Source: Nannizziopsis barbatae
Taxonomy: Eukaryota > Ascomycota > Eurotiomycetes > Onygenales > Nannizziopsiaceae
Assembly (NCBI GenBank): GCA_014964245.1
Contig: JACVYH010000008.1
Span: forward strand, 391,739-455,738
Direction of reading: 5' to 3'
DNA: 64,000 bases
A program made the position numbers and the translations under genes. Positions 11,208-23,352 of this stretch are shown here, one piece after another; position 1 is the stretch's first letter; every line of letters starts with the position of its first letter. The notes below the pieces were generated by a model that worked only from the letters and a program-made list of their open reading frames with translations, made no database searches and was not told the origin of the DNA.

Positions 11208-12385
11208 TTGAATACAACCGCGACGCTGGCGGATCCATATCGAGACTATCAAATCGACTATACCGCACACGAGCAGTCAAAAGCGCAGGATCCACAAAGC
11301 CAACTGGTATACGAAGCGAGTCAACAGTCTACGCAGGCACTGCACCATGGGGGACGCCATGAGGTTGCCTTTTTGTCAAGCGGCCCGCATGCTCAATTTC
11401 AATCACCACATCAGCATGCCCACCACCATCAGCATCACCAGCAGTCACAGCATCCGCACGCTCAGCAACAATTGCAGCCGCAGCAGCAGCAACCTCAACC
11501 GCATGGACAACGTTCGGTTATGATGGCGTCTCCCGGGCCTCATGGTGTCATGCGTGAGCTCCAGCAGCCCGTCATGATGGCCCCCAATATGGTACAACCC
11601 CTTCCGCCTCACTACAGTTCTACACCTCTGGTTCCGTATGCCGGCAAGCGGCACGGAACCAAAAGGCAACGAACAGACGACGGGCCAGGTGGCGAGAATG
11701 CTGATACCACCGCAGGCCTTGGCTTGTCAATGCTTTCTGAAACTTCGCATGCTGACGACTCGCAGTCAGCCGACATCCTTCTGCCTGGTCATAACGACCA
11801 CTCTTCTCATCATCACCATGCTTCCGTCCAGCATGAGTATCAGTCTCCTTCGTTGCATCAGCGGCACCACCACCACCGGCTCCCGTCGCAAGCAACCATT
11901 TCGGGAGCGCAGAGTGGAGACACTGACTTAACATCGCCCGGCGGAGTTACCGGCTCTCAAAGTGTGGTCGGTCAGCCGGGAATGCCTGATCCAGCTCCTC
12001 GACCTCGCGGGCCAAAATTAAAATTCACTCCTGAAGAAGACAGTCTCTTGGTTGAACTGAAGGAGAACAAAGGCTTGACTTGGAAGCAGATTGCCGATTT
12101 TTTTCCTGGTCGGACAAGCGGCACACTGCAAGTGCGTTACTGCACCAAATTGAAAGCAAAAGCGACTGTTTGGACAGACGAAGCGGTATGACTTGACTTC
12201 TCAGGACTGGTTGTGATACCAGAAAAATTGGAGTTTTGCTGATTTACTTCTTCCCATTTTTCTAGGTGCAACGGCTGCGTAACGCAATCCAGGATTATGA
12301 AAACGATCGTTGGCGTGTTATTGCCACAAAAGTCGGAAGTGGATTCTCTCCTACAGCATGTCGTGATAAAGCAGCGGAGTTGTAA
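11208..12385 (+). CDS. SANT/Myb two-repeat protein, Gln/His-rich N-terminus (start codon unresolved)
   Basis: Exon 1 runs to 12185 and exon 2 is 12266-12385, with an 80-bp phase-0 intron (GTATGA ... TGCTGAT ... CTAG). There are about 365 codons. The first 270 residues are low complexity: His- and Gln-rich runs, Pro/Ser patches and a basic KRHGTKRQR segment. Residues about 272-318 form a SANT/Myb repeat (FTPEEDSLL, TWKQIADFFPGRT). After the intron, residues about 327-365 form a second, shorter repeat (VQRLRNAIQDYE, RWRVIATKVG) ending KAAEL. A nuclear DNA- or chromatin-binding regulator is likely (inference). The start is uncertain: the frame is closed by TAG at 11199, the first codon placed here is TTG at 11208 (context LNTTATLADPYRD), and the first in-frame ATG is at 11520. 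A short upstream exon or a mutated ATG is possible. Confidence 0.8.
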
Positions 12386-14336
12386 GGGACAACTCCGTCG
12401 TCACTGTCATTCGCTGGCAAAACGCCTTGACGTGAACTTGACCCCTGTAGATGTGCGACTGATGTTGTACGCCTGCTTGTGACAATGAAAAAAGCTCGCG
12501 ACCTTGCACCGCCAAACATTTCTCCGGCCACGACTGCATCAACCTTCAACGACAGCCGACATATTTTCCTGTACATATTACCCGATATATGCTAACCGCC
12601 CTTTGATTCCAGCCTTCTAGATTTCGTGGGTCGTTTAGGGCAACCTGGATTCCTTACTGCTTGTCGTTTGCTTTTTCGTGTTGAAAACTATTCGGGATAT
12701 AGAACCGAGGAATCCATATTCCGGAAGGGGATAAAAGTTTTTTTGTCTTTCCTTTCTTTTTTTAGGGGGTGTACAGCAAGCGTGCCTGGAAGTCTTCATA
12801 CGAGCCCAGGACTGAAATAGGGCATCTACCAACATCGCTGAGTGTCGCAAGGCAGACGTAGACCACGTTTTGTCCGCAATATATGGGCTGCGGGCTTCCG
12901 TACGTCACCCTTGTTTTCGATTTATACTTTTTAATTTCTTTTTTTATGTCCCTTTGTTCCTCTTCTTCCTTTTTTCTGCTTCTATGTATTCACATTTCTT
13001 CATCTGATGTCGGTGTATCTTTTCTTTAGGGCTGCTGATGATGTTCCTGCTTTTCTTCTCAAATGATACCCCTATCAGCTCTGAACTATATTCATTCTCT
13101 ATGAATCTTAATGTCACTTTATTTTTCATTATGCCCGTTCAGAAGATGTCATGCCTAATGGAACCGTTGTTTGATGACCTGGAAATGTAATGTCTTTCCC
13201 CTTATTGTTTGTATTCTTTTTCAAACCTTCTTTTGATTTTGTCCCCTCCGAGTTGTCCTACTCGTTCGATAAGTGTCAGCTGTTTAGACGACCTTCCCGT
13301 TTCTAACTTTACGGAGAAGACGTTTGTTTCATCCAAGCATCAGTTACGGAGAAGGTTGCGACGGAAAGCCGCGGCGCACACGGTCCGCTTCTTCTAGCAA
13401 GTGACAACTATACCCCTTTACGACGTATAAGCTTTGATGGATTGAAATGGGTTTGTGGCATGGTATTCCAATGTTTGCTTTCGCAATGTTTTAGGTGTGG
13501 AGTACAAATGGAAACAGACAGGCAGTCGTCTGCCGAAAAGTCGGATACTTTGGCCAGCAAATGATGTATCTATATGCCAAAACAAAAAATTGCAAGTCTT
13601 TCATCATGAGGTGTGATTTGGCTTCGGCCATGTCGGTTTCCGGTGGGACGGTGATTGCTTCTTCATCTTACCCCTTACTTTTTGTTACTCACCGGCTTCT
13701 TCCCTCTAACTGCCCGCCTTCCTCGGGGCTCAAACGCATCATAGCGGCCTGAGCATCTGCGTATCTGGCATGGATAGTATAGGCACTATAGTTCCCAGCT
13801 CACGAACTTGTTACACAGGTGAATGACGGAGGTGTGTCAAACACATGCAAGAACCCTTAATCCACACTTTTTGCGCAAATCGATTTCAAAGCCGACACCG
13901 TGTCGTCTCTCGTAATTTCGGGTAGCCCCAATTGAGAAACTTAGCCTAGGGTAGTCCTGCGATGCGCGCATGTGCTAGTATACCGAAAGCGACGTTGGAC
14001 ACTGCTCGAGTTGCATCAACATTTCCCAATCCGGTCATTGACCCAAGTGAGTAAGCCATAGGGCTATACTGCCACCCAAGCCCTAAAAGGCCCAATTGGG
14101 TATGGGCTGCACTTTTGGCTTTTCCAGCCCGCCGAAAAATCCTTATTGTTCGGGCGGCCAATCAGCGTGCCGATAAAGCCTGACGCCGCTGAGTCATCAA
14201 AACCTCACCACCCGGACAGATTCGGCCCAGAGATCAACTCCAACCTCAAACTTCATGTCCTGACATCCAGGCTTCCCTCGTTTCCCCGCAACAAATCCAT
14301 AACAACAAGCCATTGGCTCGCTGAGGAATAGTGATC
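12386..14336. other. Gene-free stretch between SANT gene and COX4
   Basis: No credible gene. The first kilobase after the SANT stop is T/C-rich on the + strand (about 12,720-13,260) and is probably 3' UTR and spacer. The last 200 bases hold CCAAT elements of the COX4 promoter (separate entry). Confidence 0.6.
14158..14162 (+). promoter_or_regulatory. CCAAT box upstream of COX4
   Basis: CGGCCAATCAGCG lies 175 bp upstream of the COX4 ATG. A second element, in reverse orientation (ATTGG at 14312-14316), lies about 20 bp upstream of the ATG. CCAAT boxes are bound by the HAP complex, which controls respiratory genes in fungi (established); that it acts here is inference. Confidence 0.5.
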
Positions 14337-15523
14337 ATGTTTGTACAGCGAACCGCCTTCGCCCTTGCAAGGCGTACTCCCGTGAGAGCCCTCTCTCGGC
14401 GCACCTTCTCATCGTCTATTGTTCGCAGTACGTGGAAACTTAATCTCGATTCCCTTTGCTCCGGAGCGTGTTCTTGAAAGCGGTGCTGTGGTATCAATCA
14501 ATTGCTTTTGCAGAAAGGAGTCAGATGCTTCAACGAATATACAAGCGCCGATTATCGAGAATATCGCAAAGGTTGTATGCAATGTGTACCAGAAATCTTG
14601 GCTAACATGGAATGCGTCTTGCCTAGGCACGAAATGGGATGTGAAGCCAGAAGAACCCCAAGGAAAAGTCGTTCGCTACAATGGTCAGTGCCACAGCTGT
14701 TCTCATGAACGGAACCACGAAACATGAGAACTGTTTTCGATGAGACAAATAGCCAAATTTCTCCCGGCACGAAATTTGTCTTGCGTTCCCGGGCATAATT
14801 TAAAACTACATCCAGCTAACGGCTCGGTTCCTTCTAACAGAAGTCAAGACGGAAGCTGACCTTTTCGGCCCCGGTGCCGCTCCCGGAACTATTCCTACCG
14901 ATCTCGAACAATCCACCGGTCTTGAAAGATTAGAACTGTTGGGAAAGATGGAGGGTATTGATATTTTCGACCTGAAACCACTGGATTCGTCAAGACTAGG
15001 TTCGTCGCTATCCCGGAGTTGAATAAAATCACGTTGAATTAGGGAGGAGTCACGGTCACTTATGATGACCACTGGCATTTTGGAGTGCGAGAAAGTATTT
15101 GCTAAGTATCTCGAAATTTCTATAGGAACCCCCGAGAACCCCCATATCGTCAAGTCCGGTGGACCAGAACAATACGTCGGTTGCACTGGCCACCCAGCTG
15201 ACTCTCATGTTGTCATCTGGCTCACGGTACGTCGACAAACTCTACGAATGAACCTGTTCATAAGGCCTGTATATGGGTACTCATATCTTTGTTCTAGGTT
15301 ACGAAAGATCGACCACTCGAAAGATGCCCCGAGTGCGGCAACTGCGTCAAGATGGAATACATTGGACCAAAGGAGGATGACCGTAAGTAACTTGATTCTC
15401 CAGCGCGCTTTGGACCTCTCACAATAAGTTAACTAATCACTCTAACCTGCAGACCATCACGCCGAAGTCTTCGAGCCCAAGACGATGGCCGATTATGTCA
15501 AGCCCGAGTATTGGTATAAATAG
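14337..15523 (+). CDS. cox4: Cytochrome c oxidase subunit IV (zinc-binding COX4/COX5B family)
   Basis: There are six exons: 14337-14427, 14627-14683, 14841-14999, 15126-15226, 15298-15382 and 15453-15523. Introns are 199, 157, 126, 71 and 70 bp, all GT-AG with matching phases, giving 187 residues. The N-terminus (MFVQRTAFALARRTPVRAL) is Arg-rich without acids, a typical mitochondrial presequence. The mature part starts near STKWDVKPEEPQGK and carries EADLFGPGA, the GLERLELLGKMEG helix, the zinc-binding region GCTGHPADSH and CPEC, and ends ADYVKPEYWYK. This nuclear-encoded subunit sits on the matrix side of complex IV and binds one zinc ion; the Cys and His ligands expected from the yeast and bovine proteins are present. 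The exon junctions were placed by family conservation and consensus splice sites, and each restores the frame exactly. CCAAT boxes upstream fit HAP control of respiratory genes. Confidence 0.95.
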
Positions 15524-18500
15524 ATCGCAGAGCTTGCAAGTGTGTTTAACCAAAACGGTGCCTTTATAAACTTCACAACCCTGTTCCTCCGAAGCTCGCT
15601 CATATACTCCTCTACCTTACCGCTATTACCTCACCCGCATCTGTAGAATAATCAGATTGTTTTGTATAAATTTTATTTTACTGAGTTTTGTCCTGAGCTT
15701 TGATAAACAATTTCAGTGCTAAGAATCGGGCAATGGACTGCGTCAGGATGGTCAAAGTACCTCGGAGCAAAGCTGGAATTTGCGTAAAGTACCGTGTTAA
15801 GAGGTAGTTCATGGTTTTGTCTTTGGGTAAAAAAATGAACTCCTGCAGACAACTCGGGTATCCGCTACTCATAAAAGAGTACCTCCGTAGCGGACGGCGC
15901 TTTTGTGGTACAGTTGATTTGTATCAAGAAAGTTCAACTGACCCAACACAGACGGAATATCAAAGTAGAGATACTTTTTACTCTCTGTGGAGGAGCCACT
16001 GACACGATAGAGCACCTTCGCTCCAAGAAATTCAAGTAGATATATGTGAAAAATGAGCGTACCTGTCTTGTGCACCAATACAAGAACCTCTTAGTCTAGA
16101 GAAAATGCAGATATATATGTACCGCATATATACACAGTAAGATACATACATATCGGGCATACTTGTTGACAGGCCTAAGGTACTAACCCTAACTGGACAC
16201 CCTCATTAAGGTACGTGCCCGATACAAAAACCAGACCTAACCAGCCTCTAGTATACTGCCACCTCAAAATGGCCAATGTCCCACAGCCAAGATTTGCTGA
16301 TGAGTGACTGAAGTATTAGAAGCATTTTCCCAAGTATCCGAGGCCAGACGACCAGGTTCCTTTCTCAACAGATCAGAGTACCAACCTAAAGCAAAACCCT
16401 GAGTGTTTCGTTTCCAAAAAGAAACATTTAAAAAAGAAAAACGGAAAAAATAACACGTCTCAAGCGTGACCAGAGACAGAAATGTCACCGCGATCTGTGA
16501 TAGATCACAGGAAAAGATGCAAGGGATGAAGTTCCCACATGCTGACATGTTTCTTCAATACCCAGACTTACGAGGTGGAGTCCCAAGGGGCTGCACCAGA
16601 ACGGAGATTGGGCGCGTTTTCCCTCTTCTTCCTCCTGGTCCTTCCTCCTCTATCTGGGTACCATCTCCCGGTTCCAACATAACGAAATTTAAGAAACTAA
16701 ACAAGGTTTCTCTTCAAAAATTTTCTTTTTGGCTTTTTCTTACTCGGGCTGCGGGTGCAGCACAAAAACGTAAAGAAACCAGCCGTATCACCATAAAGGC
16801 GGAGGTGTAAAGGGAGAGAAACGACATGGGAAAAGACTTTTTTCTTCGAAGACCCTTATTTGGAAAAGCAGTCACTAGTGCTGAATTCTCCACACACCTC
16901 TATGAGGTGGTACACATATAAAGCAAAGAAAGAATATTGGAGAAAAAAGCAATTAGAGTCCAGTATTCCGGGAAAACGGAGGGCTAGCAAAAAGAATCCC
17001 TAATGGCCCTTTCTCTTGGCAAATTGAATCATTTCTCTCTCACACAATATGGGTGCGGCTCATTTTCGTGTGGAATCAAAGACAGGCCCTTTCTTTCTGC
17101 CATGTGATTAAGGTTATACACCGGCCCGCAAACGGTTTGCGAGAAGCTATCCAGAGCCAGCCAGGGCTCCCTCGATAATAGTCAAATACACCTAGAAGGA
17201 CCAAGGAGACTACTCGATCACAAGTAACGGTAAAGCCACTATGAGATGGTAGTTTGCCGGTGCAAGGACACGCACTTCTCGGTTCCGGAACACTAGGCTT
17301 CCGACCGGAGCATATCAATATTTGCAAAAGTTTAACGCCCGAAAAAGCCTCCCTGCTAGAAGCAGTCTGGACTTTTTTCGGCCTGCATGATTCTCTTCCT
17401 CGACGATATTTTGAGAAAAAGTATCTTTCTATAACTAATCATGATATTAGAGCCCAGAGAAGGAGTAAGATCCCCACGGAACTACCCGCATAGTTATCCA
17501 ACCAGGGCCAATTGTCCTGGTGTCCGGGAAGAGAGTTTTACAAGAGTAACAGCAAGTAAAAACCTTCATGGAGAAAGAGGAAGGGGGGATGGCAACGTAC
17601 ACGAAAAGTATGATCATGCAGAAGATTTCACAAGAAAGAATTGGAACCCCGGTGAAATGTCCGCGAGGTACGTCACATGTCTCTTGGGGAAACGATGTTC
17701 GAAGACCAATAGGGGAATAATGTGGACATGCCAGAAGAGTCCGGGAGTTTCAGGAAGACCCGAGAACTTCACGATGGGAAAGATCCACGTCATCCCGGTA
17801 TTCTAACTGGAGAAAAAGGCCAACAAAAAGTCACCGGACGAGCTGAGTTAACCTTTCCTGAGTATTGCGCGTTGCATGTCTTGCCAGCAGGACTTACGAA
17901 GGCTGTCGTAGAACACGGCCGTGACCTGAGCATCCGTTGCGCAACCCATCGGCGAAAGGGATTGGAACATGGGATTTGACCTAACTCTCGTGCGGTGATA
18001 CAGATCCCTAATCTTGAATAGGGGTGCCATACGTGGCACTGGCGGTATCGAAATTTGCGCCACAACTAGGCGTAGAACATCTAAGCGTTAGGCGCGGCTG
18101 CAATCATATTGACAACCCGGGGGGGAAAAAAAGCTCCTAACGTGACTCCGTTCCAGCTAGCCTATCTTCTAGGCTCGAGGGCATCAGTAGAGCATAAAGT
18201 CAAACCGTTCGGAAAGTCAGAGTATTCTTCAAGGTTACTCAATGATCGATTGGGATTCGTTAACCGGAGTTGGAAAGGCGACCTGCAAGTCAAAACTGTA
18301 CTCACTTCGAGAGTGATTGACAAGGTAAACCATGGGTCTTGCGATTGAGACTATGCAGATATTGGATCGGGTTTGTAGCATGGTTAAGGTTGTCTTCTCC
18401 GATTCGACATGTCAACTCTGGAATGCACAGGTAGCGGTCAGGTCATGCGTGGGGTTCTCCTTTTGCCCCAAATTCAATGGGGGACCATAGTGTGGGTTCT

Positions 18501-21500
18501 TGGAGGGAAGTGAGTTGGTATATGCAAGTTCATTGGCATGAGAGCGTGGGTGACTCGACTTGATCTTCATGAAGAGGATAGCCATGACGTGAAATCTGTC
18601 TCAATGTGTCAAGGTGCTTCAATATTGTGAGTCGGATCTTGGTATCGGCCGGGCTAGGAGCCCGATCCTAATCCTGTAATCCTGATCTTCATACCCATCG
18701 TGTGACTTTGATAAACCATATTCCTTGACGATGTTCACGGCAGTAGATCAGGGGAATATCCTTGCTTGACATTAAACCGCCTTCTGTCTATTCGGGGCCA
18801 TTTCAGAAGCTCAAAGTTAGCTTTCTTGTGTTAGGCTCGGAGCGGAGGAAAGCAAGTTAATCACAGCATACTTTTGTGGAGACAAACCAACATGTCTGCA
18901 TTTAGAAACTCCTCGCAAAAGCTGCTGAGAGAAAAACCGAAGCTTTTCGAAACGATTTATTTCAGTACAGAGACATTTCCGTCATATAGCGCTTAGATTA
19001 CCAGGACTTTTCAGGCTGCATTGCAGGGCCCTTGCATGTCTTTTGACATTAGCGCTCCACGAGCTTTCGACACATCAAGCACGTGTCATAGTTTCCATAC
19101 TTAAAAAGCCACCTGCCAACAGGCATCGAAGTGTGGTTCACAAAACCGTTAGGTTTCAAGAGAACAAACATCGCCTTCTTCTTTTTTTACCGGTCGGGAC
19201 AGTCACAATAATGCCCGGACATATGTTTCTGATGGGTAATGAACGACTTAAAAAAACCGAGGTGCACTCAGGGGAAATTGTCATCGATCGGTATTGTTCC
19301 CAATGCAACCGACCCGGACACTTTCACGAGCCGAGTTTCACTGCCAGCCAACCTGGCCCCCCCACGACGCAGTATTATTCGAGTAGCTTTCGTAACCCTT
19401 CTTCCGAGGGCTGGGATGGAACATCGGTTCAACTGGGTGTTGTTGTTCTCCACGTAATGTCAGACCGAGTTAGGGAGGAGATGGTGCTCCCTTTGTGATG
19501 CGGAGAGAATAAAAAACCGGGGTCGAGGTTTTGCAGATCTATTCGTTCTGTCTAGTGTTGGCAATTATGGTGGTGTTGTTGGTTTATCCCGCTGTCCATT
19601 GAGGACGGAAAAAGGCAACCCAGTCCTTCGGAGAAGGATTTCGAGCTGACGGAGATCGAAGATCCGCTGCCAATAATCGAGAGTTTGGCAATTTTTGTTC
19701 AACTGTCGCTCCCTTTCGGAAAGCCAAAAAAACAAAGGTAAATGATTGAAAAAAAAAGAGAGGCAGGGCGAAGGAGTTGATGTAACTCAAAGTCGTCCAA
19801 ACTATAAAATCACTTATACACACTTCTATTAGTTCCCAATTGTAAATGCTCCGAGAAGATTGGCTTCCAGAACCAGACTCACAGAGAACCTATCACGACC
19901 CCTGCGAAAGATCTGTCTTTATTCTCGATCGATTGTATAGGCTGATCGACGGATGGTAATTGTCATTTTTTCCTCTTCAAAATCACACAGCGAGACCTGT
20001 CAAATCAATCAAATCATCCTGGCATTGGAAAAGTTGAAGGAGTGTAAGACAGTACAACTGCATCCCGCAAGGCCATTGGAGACGAGAAAGAAGAGTAAAT
20101 TCCTGAATGACTCATGAGAGAGAAGAAATTGACAAGTAGAGCAACCATGCTGTCATTCCTATTCCCACACTCTGTCATTGCTGATTGAATTGAGTGAGGA
20201 GGTTCAGAGTCATGTCACCAAGGAAGTCAGGAACCTTGCGGGTATTCTGGAGAACAAGAAGTTGTAGTCGCGAAGTCACGAGTACCAGCCAAACTTTAAC
20301 AGATCGCGCTAGTCCCTGTTTGGGTTGAGCCGTCGGGTCCACTCTCGTGACCTTCCGAAACCTTTCGCTTTCTCCTGTCTCTGATAACAACTTCACACGG
20401 GGTAGGTATCTTTCAATCCGATATACATTTACATCCAAAGTAATGTATATGACCATCCGAATATACTAATATACATACCTCCCAGCCACAAAATTCCACG
20501 GTCTACGTCCCGCAAGCTCAAAAACAAACAATATATACATACATTGGCGGCGAGGGTGCCTGGCGCTATTCTTCTGAAACCTTCAAAGGCCCGCCCGGGG
20601 CCATGTCTGCCCGAAACCTTCACACAAAACCATTATATACTTCTTCAGAAGTACCTTCCAGCATACATATCATGTTGTACTGCTTGGGCATGAAGAATCA
20701 AGTATGCATGTAGTGAAATCCGCCGATGTAGGTACACAGAACTGTGTAACCCGATCACACGGGGTAAGTTATATTGCCACCAACAGGTTCAGGTATGGGT
20801 GAGTTGTAGCAAAATATTATTATGGATCGGGTACAATAATTTCCCACAAGTATGTGTATAATCTATTTTTACTGCCCTGGCAGATACAAACAACCAGTTT
20901 GATAGAGACACAGTTTGGGGAAGGACATGTGATTATGAGAGTATACCTACCTAGCCAGGGAAGTGCCCATGCTTGTCATATAACTTCGCTACTCGATCAG
21001 ACCACATCATGCCATCTTCTAAAAAAAGCGATTGGGTATTATGAAGGAGGACTTGGAGAAAAGAAGAAACAAAACCCAATTCATTTTATTTCCCGGCGGT
21101 TGAATAATTGCTCTTATTCCCTTGCCATACATAGACCTCCCGAACTACACTCGAACGGCACCAGCAAAAAGGGCAAAGCAAAAAAAATAAATAAAAAATT
21201 GAGGTACATATTTCAAGGAGTATGAGACGATCAAATCAATCTTTGACAAGTTAAGTTAAAAGTGAAAAAAAAAAAAAAAAAACAAAAGGAAAAACCAATT
21301 AAAAGGGACCCGTACTCAAACACAATTCCATATTTCCGTTACCTAACATATTCTTCCAGAAAAGGAAATGGTGAAAAAAAAAAAAAAAAACGAAAAACAA
21401 AGAATCCAGGGGCTATAGAGACCACACGACGATGAACCGTAGACAAATTAGGAGCGAACCGAGGGTGGGCGTAAAAAAAGGGGTGGATAAAAAAGGAAAA

Positions 21501-21883
21501 CTGGTGGAGAATACAAAGGAAATCACCAATATATCGCAGGTTTGACGCTGATCAGAACCAGATTTCCACAATGGTAGTTTAGGTAGCCCAGCACAGCATC
21601 GGCAGAAACAAGGAGAAAAAAAGTTACCCAGCCAATACTCCGAAGAACCCTTCCGTCCCTGCTCCTCCGCGATAAATTGGTATAATAAGTAATTGGGTCA
21701 TTAAAAAATACTGACAGCAGATGAGAAAACAAAATAAAAAAAGTAATCGTGATAGGGGGAACAGGAAAGTACTATGATGGACATTCGTTCGGCGTTTCCA
21801 GAAACCTCGTTGCCGTGAAATAGAGTGAGAGGAGGAGATAGAAGAGGGAAGATCGGGACATATATACGGATATATATGTCACC
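15524..21883. other. Gene-free stretch (6.4 kb)
   Basis: I see no supported coding region. Open frames up to about 150 codons exist (for example 19043-19498 and 17441-17806) but lack recognisable domains and overlap frames on the other strand. The stretch includes ATAC/ATAT microsatellite-like runs (about 16,100-16,160 and 20,440-20,540) and two poly(A) runs (about 21,263 and 21,373). Confidence 0.55.
21857..21880. repeat. Perfect 10-bp inverted repeat with CGGA loop just after the stop of the minus-strand SANT gene
   Basis: GACATATATA at 21857-21866 and its exact complement at 21871-21880 lie 3 bp beyond the TAA (21884-21886) of the gene on the minus strand. It would form a hairpin at the very start of the 3' UTR. 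The function is unknown. Confidence 0.75.
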
Positions 21884-23352
21884 TTACATATTCTTAAAAT
21901 GCTCCTTTGCATATTGCTCGCATGCCTAAGATCCATGGGTTAGTATACTACTTATTTAAGCGGAGACGAGTCCAAGAACATACTTTTGCAGGCTTCCCGA
22001 TTTTCTGGCCAATGACCTTCCACTTATTGGATTCATACTCCTTAATGGCATCTCTCAATGCCGCCGACTGCATCCGAAAAATTAGGGCTCTCGTTCACCA
22101 ATCAAACATCAGCTGGCACGTGAAAGTATCGCCCACTCACCTCGTCTTCGGCAAATTCAGCATAATGCATATCCTATTTTCACGATAAATATTAGTGTCC
22201 AACGTCGAGAACCCGAAAAAGGCACAAGTAATTTCGGCGCGTCAGAAAGTCGATAGCTACCTTGTACCAGTGTTTCTTAACACTGCCCTCGGTCCTCGCT
22301 GGAAAGGTCTAGAAGAATATCAGATGTCAGAAGCCAGCATATAAAGAAGGCGAGTGAGAGCAGGGAGTTTGAATTGAGAATATCATTCGCGGGCCCAGGA
22401 AAAGAGAGTAGGACAAACTTTTGCAATCTCGCTCCAAGTACTACCGGCATCCCGCATAGCCTTGAGCCTTTGTTCTTCTTCGGCGGTCCATGGGGTGTTC
22501 GTTCGACCTTTCTTCTTGCCTCCTGCCTCTGGTGTTGCGGCAGTCGTTGGAGGGTTCCCTTCACCTTCAACAGGGGCAGTTAGCTGTGGGGGCCCCATGG
22601 TGGACATGGGGGCGGACGGTTGGAAGGACGCACGTCTTTTCCGCGGGTTTACAGCGGGCACAGTTCCTGATTGCGCTTGTGGTTGCGGAGGCTGTTGCGC
22701 TTGCGATTGCTGCGGGGGCTGTTGCTGTTGTTGAGGCGGTTGCTGAGGGGGTGCTTGGGTCTGAGGAGGAGCTGGCACCATGGGAGGCGGTTCGAATGGG
22801 CCAGGACCAGGGAAAGGAGGTCCTGGTTGGCCTAACGGATGTGTAGGAGGATTGGTGGTCGCGGCAGTTTTAATTCTTTTGGAGGTGGGCGAGCTGTGAA
22901 ATGGTCAGGATAGGTATTCTTGTTCAGAGGTAAATAGCAGGGCAAAATGTTTCAATTTTGTTGAAGGCACATGGCTGGAGAGTCGCATTTGAGATGAAAC
23001 TCGGCACGGGAGATCAACACAAGCGGATATAGTGTTCAAGGACAAGAAAATAAAATAACAATACATAACGATCAGCAGAGCGCCATACTGTATGGGGGCT
23101 TAGGAAAAAATAAAAAATAAGAAAAATAAGAAATAAGAAATAAAAAACAAAAAAAACAAAATAGGGATAAGGGTGGAGAGGGTGGTGTGGGCGTGTGTAA
23201 GTGACCCGCGTGTGTGTGAGAGGCTGCGAGGTGAGTGTGTGGAGTCGAGTTTCCTGCAGAAAGGGAAAAGAACAACGCAAGAAGGAAAAAGGGAAAACCA
23301 AGGAGTAGAGAGAGAGACCGAAGAAGTTGGAAAAACGGTATACTTACGACAT
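21884..23352 (-). CDS. SANT/Myb two-repeat protein with Pro/Gln-rich N-terminus (six exons; 5' frame ambiguous)
   Basis: The coding exons, read on the minus strand, are 23352-23348 (ATGTC micro-exon), 22894-22419, 22308-22261, 22173-22141, 22067-21984 and 21925-21884. The five introns have good GT-AG sites (GTAAGT at 23347; CTGAC branch before the acceptor at 22895). The Pro/Gln-rich segment (APPQQPPQQQQQ) is followed by KKKGRTNTPWTAEEE, TWSEIAK, TFPARTEGSVKKHWYK and DMHYAEFAEDE, then a second repeat, SAALRDAIKEYE and NKWKVIGQKIG, ending ACEQYAKEHFKNM. The last four junctions all keep phase 0. The first junction does not: ATGTC leads into SPTSKRIKTAA, which is one frame off the Pro/Gln segment. 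So there is either an extra base near 22860 or another first exon. ATG at 22781 is the fallback start. It probably binds DNA or chromatin in the nucleus (inference). Confidence 0.82.

Noticed and set aside
22462..22846. Plus-strand Cys/Gly-rich frames
   Set aside because: Antisense to the Pro/Gln-rich exon of the minus-strand SANT gene.
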